A stretch of 64,000 nt of DNA from Eutreptiella sp. 'Long Island Sound 2002' (lineage: Eukaryota > Euglenozoa > Euglenophyceae > Eutreptiales > Eutreptiaceae): the NCBI GenBank assembly GCA_964036045.1, contig OZ038378.1, positions 57,883,408 to 57,947,407 on the forward strand. Direction: 5' to 3'. Positions 44,686-56,580 of this stretch are shown one piece after another. Position 1 is the stretch's first letter, and each line of letters opens with the position of its first letter. The notes under the pieces were generated by a model. It ran no database searches. It worked only from the letters and a program-made list of their open reading frames with translations, and was not told the origin of the DNA. The translations under genes and the position numbers were made by a program.

Positions 44686-47600
44686 TGTCGCGCGCTGAGT
44701 GTGATCTGCACCCCGTTTGAATCTGGGGTAGGGTCGTCCACCTGACCATGGCACTGATGGTGGTTGTTGAGGCGGGTGACGCTGTCCACTCTCTCTACAG
44801 GGCTGGGACCAAAACGCCCGATGATGGTGAGGCTGAGGCTGGCCGGTTCTAAGGACGGTGCCATACATAAATCTTACTAGGCAGGCAAAGAGCTGGCCGG
44901 TTCTAAGGATGTGCCTCTCTGAGGAACAGGCGAAAGGGGGCGATGAGAAAGGCACAGGATATATAGAATAGACAGGTAGGGTTAAGAGTATGCTGGATTT
45001 CCGGATAGCGCCAGCTAGCACAGACTGCAACTTAACGACGCTATACCAGTCTGACAAACAAAAGAAACAGTCAACGACCCGGACCAAGACAAACGTAACA
45101 TTTGTGCCACAGACAGGAAAGGCGCATTCACTGCAGACTGTCTGACACGGAACAACGATAAATAAACAGACGACAGAGACAGACAGAGATCGAATCAACC
45201 AGACTATGGTTAGCATATGCACTCTTGCTATTTTATCGGCGCCCAAGTGAAGCGCCCACGCAAGCGTTGTGTGTAAGGGGGGGGGTCTTGCCACGGTGCA
45301 GAGAAAATGAATGCAGGTGCAAGGCAAAATTTCTTATCCCCCCCATCCCTTTGCTTGGTGTTTTCTATCCTACGGGAAAGGTAACTCCCTTTCACAGGCA
45401 AACTAAATTTGGCCGCCTTGAAATGGGGGAACAAAGCGTCCCCAAAATGTATCTAGCCCGAAAATAGGCATAATTTGCCGGGTATGTTTCCCATTCGCAT
45501 GTGTGTACACAACTCCTGCAGGTTCTCACACACACACTCACACCAGACTGAGGGCGGACAACAACGGATGGATCTACCCTGCAGAAACTCCAACTGTCCC
45601 CTTCCCTCGAAATGTAACCCACTGCACTGATCGCTGAAGCAGGAACCTTCGGGGGCAGTGGGGGCCTGGACACGGGTACTTCAGAAGACAGCAGCGGAGC
45701 CTTATTCTTTTCCCTCAGGTGCTGCCAACCATACAATCCCGTCGGGATCCACCAGCCAGCCCTCTCAGGCCATGACAAAAGCGCTGTGTTGGGCATCGGC
45801 CAAAGAGTCGCGTGGGTTGGGGGCACCCAGTGCTTGGATCCTGTAAGTGTGTTTCAAAACAACGACAGGTACTGAAACACTGCGAAAGTGTGATCCTCTT
45901 TTTGAAAGAGCCAACTCGCAGAGGGTAATGCGGCACTGATACAGTTTATCCCATGCACTGCGGTAATCCTGCCCGCCCCTCAAGGCGATCAGAGTGAGGA
46001 ACATTTGAACTCCAAACAGCAAAGTGAAAATGGGCTCCGCTTGTAGTAAGACGGCTTCCGACAAGACGACATCTTTCTTGCCCCTGAAACGACCCACTTT
46101 TGCGCGGCGTCAACCCGCCCTTAATTTGCTGCGCTCTGGTCTGCCAGACAGCCAATTTGTAAGCGCTCAGGTCTTTGCCAGACAACCAATTCGTCAAGGT
46201 AGCACAGAGGGCCACCTACTGCGCTCAGGTCTGTGTCAGGCAGCCTTCACTCAGCCGCAAGTGGCGAACCCGTACCCGGCCGTCGGCGTACACATCAACC
46301 AGAATGCACAATCGACTCTCAGTGTGGACGTGCATTCTGGCCACCACCACAGCAGGCGTTGCAACAAACATACTGGTCTCCTACAGTACACACACAGGAC
46401 ACTCGTAGGAGACACACAGTATACTAAGTGTCATTCCTACATTCAGCAAACCAACAATCGGCAAATCAAATCTCAACTCTAAATTACGCTGTCTACAACC
46501 ACAACATTTGTAACCCTAGAATTTTCTGTTCCCAGCAAAAACAGGCGCGGCCTCTGGCAATGAAAGTACCTTGCTAGCTGGAAGTCACCTTCGCACCAGC
46601 TCGCTCCAGAGCTTGTGCTTTACCGACTGGTTCTCAGACATTGTGGGCGGAAAACTCGGATTCCAAGCCATACCTTCAACCCAGATGCTGGACCAGAGGA
46701 GAGCGCACCACTCGGTGTTGTCTCACCTCAATCATGTGTAAGACACCGAGAGTAATGATGGCAAGAAGGGGGCAGAGCACTCTGTAAACCCTAGGTGCCG
46801 GCCATAGACTTAATTTCCCTCGTCTCTCTGAGGAGAGTGGTATACACTCCTACGCACACACACACCTGCTGCTCCCGACCTGCTTATGACTCATACAGAC
46901 CGCGGGACACTAAGGGGTACGTAAATGAGCGTGTACATGTAGGCGTTGCCTTGCACTCCATGGTGCAGGTAACTGTGCGCGTACGGCACTCCAATTTGGT
47001 ATGTGCGTGCATATGGAGCATGCCTGTATGTGCCTGGTGTACGTCTCGGCGTACCACTAAACCACTCTCTGGACCCTACACCTTGGCGCTCACCAACTGC
47101 GCACGGCACAAAGGACGTAGGCCCAAGACATCAACCCATACCACTGTCCATCAACCTTTTCTGGGACTACTTGAGCCAAAATATGCCGTGTAAGCTGCAA
47201 GCTGCACAATGGATCGACTCTGTCATTACTGGCGCTGAGCCACCTCAATCCTTTGTAGGAAATATCTATGCGCCTGCACGCCTCTTGACTAAAAGACATG
47301 TGCTGAATCTCGCTAACACATTATCATGGATTGCTTGGAAGGGGGAGCACAGCAAGCATATTGACACCTGCCCATCCACACAAGAGGCACAGGAGAGCAT
47401 CTCTATAAAGAAACTGCTATCTATCCGCTATACCTTTGGAAATGCAATTAAACACTTGAGCTCTCCACTTCCATATCCCAGTCAACAAGTGCGTACTTAC
47501 TGAATGTTGGTTCTCGTGTACAACCGAAGCAAAACCAAGGCTTGGGTCTCCTCGTGACACATCTAGTTGTAGGGAAAATACGGCGGGATTCACACAGCGA

Positions 47601-48059
47601 GGCTCACGATTGTTTAGGAGCTATGGCACATGCATGGTCAAATTAACTACCCCAAAAACGCATACCGCAAAATGCAAAGACTCAAGTCCTTGAACGGCCT
47701 GCCCCACGGCCATCGACCGAGGTACGCTCCCATTCTTTGCTTAGCGCATTTCTATCAGGGTGCAACCACCTTGACGATTGAGGACAGGTTAAGCGTAACA
47801 ATGGCTTGGCAACCGAACGACGTTGCGGAGAGAAAGGAGCAAACAAAACTAAAACTAACAAACAAACAAACAAACGACGAGACATTGACTTGACAAACAC
47901 AAAGGAGAAGAAAATGAATTTGTTTGCCACTCGTGGCTCTCAATCCCCATCTCCCGACCTCCCAAAACACTGAAGAAGGAAGAGTGGTAAAACGTGAGAA
48001 AGACAAACTTTACCCGGGCTGACGATCACAAGAATCGCAAATCCCCGGAGCAAAAGAGA

Positions 48060-48690
48060 GAGAGGTATGAGGGAGAAGGACTCATTATGTACAATTTGCT
48101 CTCACCTGGAAAACCCCGATTGCCCTTAGGCCACAAGGCCGCAGGAGGAGCCATGCCCAGCAGCAAGGCAAGGCGCATGGCTCGATTGAGAGGAGCATGA
48201 ATGCTTCACACTTGTAGTTGTACCTCAAGACGCCCTCGACCATGTCGCCACCCATGACCATGGACAGGTTTCCCTCGACGGCGGAGGAGGCATGAGTGCC
48301 CTTGAAGTCAAAGGACACAAAGAGCTCCTCAATGTAGGCCAAGACGTTGATCAAGGGGCCCTCAACGGAGGTCTTCAACACGGCGTTCATACTGTCCTTG
48401 TAGGCCTTCCTAGTGATCCTCACAACGAAGTCGAAACTCTTTGGGAATGGGCACAAGGAAGGTGATACCGTTCACTTGCCCTTCAACGGAGGCACCCTCA
48501 GGGCGGCGATCTTCGTGACCCCAATAGAGATGTGCATGATGTTCATGACACCCGGGCACAGCGTAAGTGAGAGTGACGGCCTTCCAAGTTCATCTCGTCT
48601 CCTAAGTAGGAGTAAATGGTTGTCTTGGTGCCGTACTCGATGCCGGATCTCTCCGCATCGAAGACTTCGTTGTCGGTGAGGGTCATGGGG
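48060..48690 (-). pseudogene. Decayed coding fragment in right arm (unknown protein)
   Basis: On the minus strand several frames give protein-like runs: TLTDNEVFDAERSGIEYG, then VMNIMHISIGVTKIAALR, then FDFVVRITRKAYKDSMNAV, ENLSM-type and YNYKCEAFMLLSIE. They are split by frame changes and a TGA. It looks like a captured or ancient protein-coding sequence now carried passively by the repeat. I do not recognise the family. Confidence 0.45.
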
Positions 48691-48922
48691 AACAAAACCA
48701 CACCAAGGCAAACAAAACAAGCAAGGACACAACGGAACGAAAATTTACGGGATAAAATTTTCCCAGAATTATTTAACTCTCTAGGGGCAACCAAGACACA
48801 AGCATACAAAACTCCTTGGGGCTTGGTGACCCCTGGGGAAGTCACCAAGGTGCCCGGGTGACTCTTTGGTACTCCGCAACTCTTGGCTATGACAAGGAAG
48901 TCGTGGGGCAACCTTGAATTTC

Positions 48923-49125
48923 GGAGCGCCCAAGCAGAGGCGCGGCCTTGCATTTCTAAAGCGCACAACGGGAGTCGCGGCTTTGCATTTCTAAAGAGCC
49001 CCAGTGGAGGCGCACCGTTGCATTTCTAAGGCGCCCAAGAGGAGGCGCGGCCTTGCATTTATTAGGCGCCCAAGCGGAGGCGCGGCCTTGCATTTATTAG
49101 GCGCCCAAGCGGAGGCGCGGGCGTT
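48923..49125 (-). repeat. 35-bp tandem repeat array in right arm
   Basis: About six units of GGCGCCCAAGCGGAGGCGCG plus GCCTTGCATTTATTA, reverse complement of the left-arm array. Confidence 0.85.
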
Positions 49126-49274
49126 GACCAAGAAGTCGGAGACAAAGGCAAGTAACGCAAACTCACAAGGCAACAAAAAGATCCGTTCCTCAAAAGGAGA
49201 GCATTTCCGGAGTCGGCGCAGGAAAGTCCAAAAATTTGTTGGCTTGCCACAAAATTAGCCAACCCTCTGCTACC

Positions 49275-50325
49275 ACAAAGAAAAAGAGATCTACTCGACT
49301 CCGTAGTAAGTTATGACTTGCTTTGGAATATCCCGAAAATGCTTACATTTCAACTACTCAATGGTTAGCTAAACCTATAAAACATGATTTGGAAAATAGG
49401 CTCACAAAACTACATAATTTTTGGGAGGGGTGCAACACTAGCAAAAATTTATCTAATCATCTCATGTGATTGTGGTCCCTAGTTATTTTCAATGCAAAAT
49501 ATTCCTACGGTCATATTCCCCAAAACAACCAAACAAAACATACACAACTACACACAAGTGAAGCAAAGCACAAAGCAAAATGCAAATGAGGAACTGCACT
49601 CCACAGTATGGCATGAGTGCATCTTTATTCTCCATGCCATACCTGGTTGAACCTCGTCCCGGGTCACCAAGGTTGGCGGATCATCCTGCCATGCAAAACT
49701 GAGAAGCGTGGCAAGGTGTATCAACAAAGAAGAAGGCAAGGAGGCATAGTGCAATGCATGTGGTATGTACGAATGCATGCACGAATGCAATGAATGCATG
49801 CACGTGCCTGTTTATCACGGGGCTATCAATGCTATGCTTCTACTATACACACACCATATCCTTTATGCTACTTGCCCACATGGCACATGTGAATGCATGC
49901 ATGAATGCAATGAATGTATGCGCAGCACAATACTTAAACCACTCGCCCATTCTCAAACACACTCCGACGATCTACAACTAATGCACGACCGATGGAGATT
50001 CAATCGATAACAAATAATTAAACTAAGCTCCGTACACAATCTCTACTCAAACCGACGACACGAACCACGAGCATGACCTATTCATGCGAGTCGAAGTTAA
50101 TCTTGAAGAACATAATTCAGGGAATGAGAAATCGTAAAATCAATTCTAATTTGAGACATTCTGGACCACGTGAACACTGCCGCAGATCGCAGATCGCGAC
50201 GCCAGAGCATTTCGGATCGCCGCCATTTACAGATCTTCGAGCGACAATCCTAAGACAGCAACAGGTCAAAACAAAACAGAATTAGAGAAGGAATAGTTCT
50301 AGAAGGCGTCCCAATAGGAAAAATA
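49275..50325 (+). repeat. Second inverted repeat, left arm
   Basis: Matches 50729-51776 in reverse complement. It includes the outer ~720 bp of the giant right arm and ~325 bp beyond it, ending in GGCGTCCCAATAGGAAAAA. Confidence 0.85.
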
Positions 50326-50728
50326 ACTTTTTCTTACTGTGACGTCCAGACTGTCGGGTTGTTGTTTGGCTCTGACTGCAGGGTAACACCAGGTGGGACC
50401 AGGTGCAATTTCTATGATGACGTCCGGACAGGTTGAGTTTGCAGTCTGTAGGAAGTGGGGGGGGGGGGTCATTCAACCCCCCAAGCAATTGATGCCTTGC
50501 TTGTTCCTTACTGCTATGTATAACCAGAGGGTGTTGTCACCAGGGACTTCTGCTAGACTTGGTGACCTAGCATGCCAGACCTGCCTGCCTTGTCTGCTGA
50601 CCATGTGCTGTTTGGTCCTCTGGAAATTTTCGGTCTTGAACTGCTCTATGTCAATGGGTAGCTTGTGGGAAGGCGCCCCCCTGAGACACCCCACTTGTGG
50701 TGGTGGTCTGGGGGGGTGCAACAAAAGG
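50326..50728. other. Centre of the second inverted repeat
   Basis: About 400 bp with a run of ten or more G near 50458-50467. No gene is seen. Confidence 0.6.
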
Positions 50729-51776
50729 TATTTTTTTCCTATTGGGACGCCTTCTGGAACCATTCCTTGTCTGATTCTGTTTTGTTTTGACCTGTTGCTG
50801 TCCTAGGATCGTCGCTCGAAGATCTGTAAATGGCGGCAATCTGAAATGCTCCGGCGTCGCGATCTGCGATTTGCGACGGTGTTCACGTGGTCCACAATGT
50901 CTCAAATTAGAATTGATTTTACGATTTCTCATTCCCTGAATTATGTTCTTCAAGATTAACCCCGACTCGCATGATTAGGTCATGTTCGTGGTTCGTGTCG
51001 TCAGTTTGAGTAGAGGTTGTGTACGGAGCCCAGTCTAATTATTTGTTATCGATTGAATCTACATCCGTCGTGCATTAGTTGTAGATCGTCGGAGTGTGTT
51101 TGAGAATGGGCGAGTGGTTTAAGTATTGTGCTGCGCATACATTCATTGCATTCATGCATGCATTCACATGTACCATGTGAGCAAGTAGCGTAAAGGATAT
51201 GGAGTGTGTATAGTAGAAGCATAGCATTGATAGCCTCGTGATAAACACGCACGTGCATGCATTCATTGCATTTGTGCATGCATTCGTACATACCATATGC
51301 ATTGCACTATTCCTCCTTGCCTTCTTCTTTGTTGATACACCTTGCCACGCTTCTCAGTTTTGCATGGCAGGATGATCCGCCAACCTTGGTGACCCGGGAC
51401 GAGGTTCAACCAGGTATGGTATGGAGAATAAAGATGCACTCATGCCATGCTGTGGAGTGCAGTACCTCATTTGGATCTTGCTTTGTGCTTTGCTTCGCTT
51501 GCGTTCAGTTGTGTTAGTTGGTTATGTTACCGGGTATGAACCTAGGAGTATTTTGGATTGAAATGTTTTCATGCAAACAATCACATGAAATGTTTTGGGC
51601 AAATTTTCGCTCGTGTGCAACCCTCCCAAAAATTATGTAGTTTTATGAGCCTATTTTCTAAATCATGTTTTATAGGTTTTGCTAACCATTGAGTAGTTGA
51701 AATATAAGCATTTTGGGAATATTCTAAAGCTAGTCATAACTTACTACGGAGTCGAGTAGTTCTCTTTTTCTTTGTC
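50729..51776 (-). repeat. Second inverted repeat, right arm
   Basis: Its last ~720 bp (51056-51776) also repeat the start of the giant left arm in direct orientation. It ends abruptly at TTTCTTTGT next to a truncated exon. Confidence 0.85.
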
Positions 51777-52065
51777 GGGAGGGCCACTTGCAACTCCCGG
51801 AAAAGAAGAGTGTCCCAACCTTTTTTCCCCAACCGTCCCGCCCTTTTGGGGGTGCGCATGTCCACATGGATCACGTCGGGGGGCATGGCCATCCCTTTCG
51901 CCCATCCCACCACCTCCTCCACTGCCAGGCCCCCCGTGTACGTGGCCTCCTCCAACGTGCCGGCGCGAAGGGCGACGCCCTGGTAGTGGCCCAGGGTGCC
52001 GTCGGCCGGGTCGTGGAGGGGAAGGGACCCGATCTGGGGCATGGGGATCGACTGCTGGCTGGATA
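51776..52065 (-). pseudogene. Truncated coding exon, unknown protein
   Basis: On the minus strand the frame is open and reads SIPMPQIGSLPLHDPADGT, then GHYQGVALRAGTLEEATYTG, then VEEVVGWAKGMAMPPDVIHV and RELQVALP. Composition and codon use look protein-like. The upstream end may be a 3' splice site (ATATCCAGCCAG). The 3' end is cut by the inverted repeat at 51776. I do not recognise the domain. Confidence 0.5.
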
Positions 52066-52099
52066 TGGTCACAAAAAAGGCGAAAGCTAGTGAGGTCCG

Positions 52100-52270
52100 A
52101 ACAAAAGGCGCGAAAAGCAAAAGATATTCGCGCGAAATTCGCGCGAAGCTCGCGCGAAAGTGAAGCCACATATGAATGCGAATTTAGTGGCGAAATTATG
52201 TTGCGAATGCGAACGCGAATTCGAATTTTATTTGCGAATTTAAGCCACATTATGACATATTCGAGCTACA
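52100..52270. repeat. GCGAA-type simple repeat tract
   Basis: Irregular repeats of TTCGCGCGAA and GCGAATT words, including ATTCGCGCGAAATTCGCGCG. Noncoding. Confidence 0.6.
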
Positions 52271-55200
52271 AATAGCGCGGTACGAATTTTTATGAATTTT
52301 AGGTGAAGTAAGCACCGCAAACGGGCACAAAGACAGGGCACAATAGGCAAAACGGGCTGAAAATCAGCAAAGTGAGCGCACTCATTCAAAAGATCCGTTC
52401 ACACCGGGTACATATTGCACAGGAAGGGAGCGAAACAATGCTGCGTGGTAGACATCTGCAAGCCTTGCGAAGAGCCTTGAGGTGTCAGAGTCAACCAAAG
52501 GTTTAATGTGCAGAGAGCGGATGGGCAACAAGGGCAGAGCCTACAGACCTCGTCTCATGCCTTGTAGCACCGTTTCAAATTCGGGGCATTAGCACTACCA
52601 AAGGGTGTACCATCCGCCATTCGTGGCCCGAAGCCTGCCCCCGAAGAATCCCAAAGAAAGGATTTGTTTGTACCGCTGTTGGGGTTTTCAACTAATATTT
52701 CAACCACCAAACCACAGGAGCAGCGTATCGTTGGGATATCGCCGACAGTCAAGAGCCACGGTGTACCGGCTGGCTGCCTTGTGAAGACACAGCAACGTCG
52801 TGATGATCCCCAACTAATTTTGATTTCTTCGCCCTGAACGCCAACACCGTGCACCGAGGATTCACTAAGGAACTATCGTACTCAATGGCGGCCGGGTTCA
52901 TAAAAGGGTCCAATCAAGAGGACGCACCGTTTCCAACAGCTTCTTGTTTAAAACTCCTTTATGGAACAATGTCTTGATCGGATCACCGGTGTTGTTTGAA
53001 ATGGAATTCGAGGTTGTCCATAACACATCGTGCGATGAAGTTGCAAAGGCGCTAGGGTGGGACATTACCGACTTGTTGATTGGGTCACTGGTGTCATTTG
53101 CAATGGAATGCACAACATTGCGATGGGCTCTCCGAGAACATCGTGCGGCTCACTGACAATGGCGTATTCCAGAGTACAACCAAGGTTGCTTAGTGAGAAA
53201 CCTTGCATATGTTGGAATGTTTTGAAAGGTAGATGACGGCAGCCATTTTGGAGGACGACAACCATCGTGGGAGTCAACCGTCGTGGTACATTGCGTGCGC
53301 ACTTTCGGGCACACACACGCAAACAAACGTTCCTGTTGGTTGACCTTGAAGCTTCTGCAACAAGGGGAATACACAGAAACCAATTTTCGCACCACACTAC
53401 ACTTTTTATTCCAACGAAGGCAAACAAGAAACGGACGAATGTCGTAAGGTTCAACACCGAAGATTTGAATGTGACAACATGCATTTCCACATGGACACGA
53501 AAAGAATAGAACTGCAGAAGGAACCTTTCGAAGCCTTCAAAGCGTTCCAACTTCATGCGCCCTACCCATCTCAGACATCTTGAATGTTTTTTTTTTTGGC
53601 ATGGGAAAGCGGCAAACTGCCATTTCTCTTGAGTGATTCGTGTTCTTCGAAGGGGGCGGTTTTCATGTGCGAACCCCAACCCCATCCATTTTCTACAAAA
53701 TAACCATCGGTGATGACCATCGATGACAACAACTGCAGACAAAGGAGGCTACCGTACGCAAAGGCGAATGGCGGAAAGCGAAAATAAACAAACATCACGA
53801 TTTTCAGCGTAGATTCGTGTGCATACAACGCACGTCGCTGATGGGTGAGAACAATGTATGAATCCATGCATGTGCAAAACTTGTCGTTTTAATCGTATTC
53901 ATCACAGGAAAGCAGGCTGACGTTGTCACACTCTTGACCAACAACATGGATAGAGGGCTTGTTGCGGTGGTAGTGTAATTCGTTGTGTTGGGTCTTGTCG
54001 TGACAACCTTTGGGCGGAGGTATAACAAGCTCATCCTTGAAATGGATCATGTATGGGACAATCGCTTGTCGCAGGACATGCATGCTGCAGAACACAGGAA
54101 CAAAAGAATTTCTCCCCCGAGCCCAGGAATGCAACTGGTTCCAAAATGTGTGCATCACTTTGGTCAATTCAGTTGGGAGTTGCTGCCCTCGTCGTTGTTC
54201 TCGAAGAGCTCCTAATTGTGACATGCCAACCAACCCGAAAAGAGAAATTTAAACAGGGTTGCCATAGCAACTAGTTCATGCCTTCAAGCAGAGCGCAAAA
54301 ACGTACGCTAAGCTCTCTTGGAGCCGTTGAAGATGTAAGTGTGCTCGGCACTCCATATGCCAATGCCGACATGGAAGTTGCGATCGGGATTTCTGTGGTG
54401 GAGGATTATCAAATGCGATGGAAACACTGAAAAATTTACCACCTTGCTTCCGCGAGATTGTTGTCAAGTCCTTTCACCTTTTTTCTTTGAATACAATAAA
54501 GCAATCAACCCCTTCGTGGGGCGCAGTCTGCTGCGGGGTGTGCTGATTGTCAGCAGTTCTGCCGCATGAGCTGGTATCCACAGTATCTGCCTATGTACCC
54601 GTATCTGCTTAGCCATATCCGCTGGATTGGTACGGCCTAAGCTGCGACCGTAGTGCGGCACTGACTTCACTACGTAGGGAAAATGCGCGCAAATTTTGAT
54701 GCGAGCTCGCGAGTCCGTCGCGTGTACACGAGTTTTGCACGCAAAGCGCCACCACAGCACCAGCTGGACATAAAGTCGGTTTGGGTTCCTGCACGATCTG
54801 TGCATATACACATATAGCGACCTTTAATGCGTATCGAGTCATGCTATATTTCTAGCACTTTCGTGGCCGTTTGGATGGATTTCGTAATTTATAGGGTTGT
54901 CGAATCTCGAATTTTTTGTGTCGATTGTATCAATTAGATGACTGCTAGTTGTTTGCGAGCGTTTCTGGCACCATTTGTCGTGTTTCGCAATGGATGACTG
55001 TATCGCAGAGCTTGTTTTCATGTTTCGCCTTTGGTTGTGCTTGGCACTTGGTTTCGTAGCTTTTGTGGCTGTGGCGCACTTCACCAATATGTCCGAAGGT
55101 ATGGGCTGTGCTTACCATATGTCCGAATCTAGCAAGGTCAAGTTGCGATTTCAAGGGTAATTTGTGATTTTGGCATGAATGATGACATTATGGTCCTGGT

Positions 55201-55337
55201 TTGTGAGGGTTGTCTTTGTTGTTCAATTTGAATCACGATTGTCCAAGGCATTGGGAACATTTTTGTGAGATGCTTCGTTGTGCAGTTCCGATTTCGTCAT
55301 TGCCACAATTTAGAGGTCCAATTTGTTGTGTCCTTTT
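52271..55337. other. Intergenic DNA without recognised genes
   Basis: Only short or unconvincing frames are seen on both strands. A degenerate direct repeat occurs at about 52975-53040 and 53077-53140 (GATCGGATCACCGGTGT against GATTGGGTCACTGGTGT). A 12-T run is at about 53587-53598. Confidence 0.5.
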
Positions 55338-55512
55338 TGTTTGTAGGTGGTGACAAGCCAACCTTCAAGACCACCGCAGGTTGGTGTGTGGCTCACCGCA
55401 AAGGGTTTGCTTGGAAGGAGTGCCGTGAGTTGACTCCTAGGGAAAGGAACATTGATTTTGCGGAAGGTGTTGCCATGGCCACAGCCAAGAAAATTACCAA
55501 GTCCCTGCGTGC
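55338..55512 (+). CDS. Possible internal exon, unknown protein
   Basis: Preceded by a good 3' splice-like TTTTTGTTTGTAG (ending about 55347). It reads GDKPTFKTTAGWCVAHRKGF and AWKECRELTPRERNIDFAE up to AKKITKSL. The CTGC/GTGCGCGCAATG boundary at 55512 could be a donor leading into a GCGC-rich intron like those of the gene at 61052-63643. No family recognised and no partner exons are certain. Confidence 0.35.
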
Positions 55513-55736
55513 GCGCAATGTTGCATTTTTTCCATAGTGCGCGCAAATTTTCAAAAATACGACCTTTATAGCACGCCTATTGCGCGCGCTCTACCGCGCT
55601 ATATTGCAACATAACAACAAAGCAACGCAACCATAAGCTGCGAAATATAGAGAGTTCCTCACGTTTCATGCAGAAGGCGTAGCAACAACACAGTGCACAA
55701 GTACAAGCAAGTTGAATGCTCTCGACATGGATTTGA
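55513..55736. other. GCGC-rich probable intron or intergenic DNA
   Basis: Contains TGCGCGCAA, TAGCACGCC and TTGCGCGCGCTC words of the same kind as the introns at 61439-63502. No coding signal. Confidence 0.4.
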
Positions 55737-56462
55737 CCAGCAGTTGGCGAATGTACAGTATCTGGGGTTGGCTTCGTAGTTACAATCAAGCCAGCAGGCG
55801 CCAGGAGGGCCCCTCAGGACCACGTGGCCGTCATCATCCCCAACGATCAGTGGAGCCCCAGCCAACAAGGGGAGGAGGAGGAGGAAGAGGACGACTGGTC
55901 GGAGTTCATGCCCAGCTGCCAGGTGTTCTCCGCCAAAAGCAAAGCGTATGAGGAGTTGGGCAAGTGGCAGTCGTGGTGGGAGACGTACGAGGCCGATGAG
56001 ATTGAGGACCTCTGCCCCGACCCAAAGACCATGAGGATGTCCCCGTCCAAGCCACCAACCCCAAAGAACAAGAAGCCCCAAGGAGACCCAACAGCCCAGC
56101 CACCAGCCCCCCCACAAGGAGACAAGGGACCTGCCGAAGCTGGAGCACCAGCAGAAGCACCAGCAGCAGCTGCACAAGAAGAAGAGGCACCAGCCCCAGC
56201 AGCAGCAGCAGCACAAGAAGACGACGCACCAGCCCCACCACAAGAAGAAGAGGCACCAGCGGCCGCGCCACAAGAAGGAGAAGGAGCAGCCCCGAAAGAA
56301 GAAGAGGCACCAGAAGGAGCAACCCCAGAAGGCGACCCAAGCCCACAAGAAGAAGGGGATGCAGCCCCAGCTGCCACTGGGGCAGAAGACCACAGACCCG
56401 AATGGGAGAAGGAGTGGGAGGCCGAAGTGGTGGTCCAAACCATTAAGGATATCACTGAATGA
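55737..56462 (+). CDS. Acidic Pro/Ala-rich protein, 3' exon
   Basis: The frame is open from about 55737 to TGA 56460-56462, about 241 codons. There is no ATG in the first part, so it is probably the last exon of a longer gene. The N-terminal part reads VIIPNDQWSPSQQGEEEEEE and DDWSEFMPSCQVFS with Trp-rich helix KWQSWWETYEADEIEDL. The middle ~120 residues are Ala/Pro/Glu repeats (APAAAAQEEEAPAP type). It ends HRPEWEKEWEAEVVVQTIK. The function is unknown; low complexity prevents a family call. A GCGC-rich palindrome begins three bases after the stop. Confidence 0.55.
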   Translation, partial: PAVGECTVSGVGFVVTIKPAGARRAPQDHVAVIIPNDQWSPSQQGEEEEEEDDWSEFMPSCQVFSAKSKAYEELGKWQSWWETYEADEIEDLCPDPKTMRMSPSKPPTPKNKKPQGDPTAQPPAPPQGDKGPAEAGAPAEAPAAAAQEEEAPAPAAAAAQEDDAPAPPQEEEAPAAAPQEGEGAAPKEEEAPEGATPEGDPSPQEEGDAAPAATGAEDHRPEWEKEWEAEVVVQTIKDITE

Positions 56463-56580
56463 CAGCGCGCGCTATACCTGGTATAGCGCGCGCCATAAGG
56501 CTCCTAGCGCGCGCTGTAAATATGTTGCGCGCGCTACACTGTTTTCGTCCGTGAGGACCTGTACTGTTGCACACTTTTCA
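56463..56580. other. GCGC-motif tract with a near-perfect palindrome
   Basis: GCGCGCGCTATACC, a single T, then GGTATAGCGCGCGC (about 56466-56494) form a 14-bp-arm hairpin. Two more GCGCGCGC words follow at ~23-nt spacing, and the tract ends in CACACTTTTCAG, a good 3' splice site at about 56580. Confidence 0.6.

Larger units (their letters stand above)
44686..50000 (-). repeat. Giant inverted repeat, right arm
   Basis: This is the reverse complement of 36037-41700. It ends near GCACGACCGATGG, where the left arm begins. It is slightly shorter than the left arm, in part because of fewer 37-bp repeats. Its outer ~720 bp take part in the second inverted repeat. Confidence 0.9.

Noticed and set aside
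53065-53742. 225-codon minus-strand frame
   Set aside because: Composition is atypical, it has no motif, and part of it lies in a degenerate direct repeat. Probably chance.
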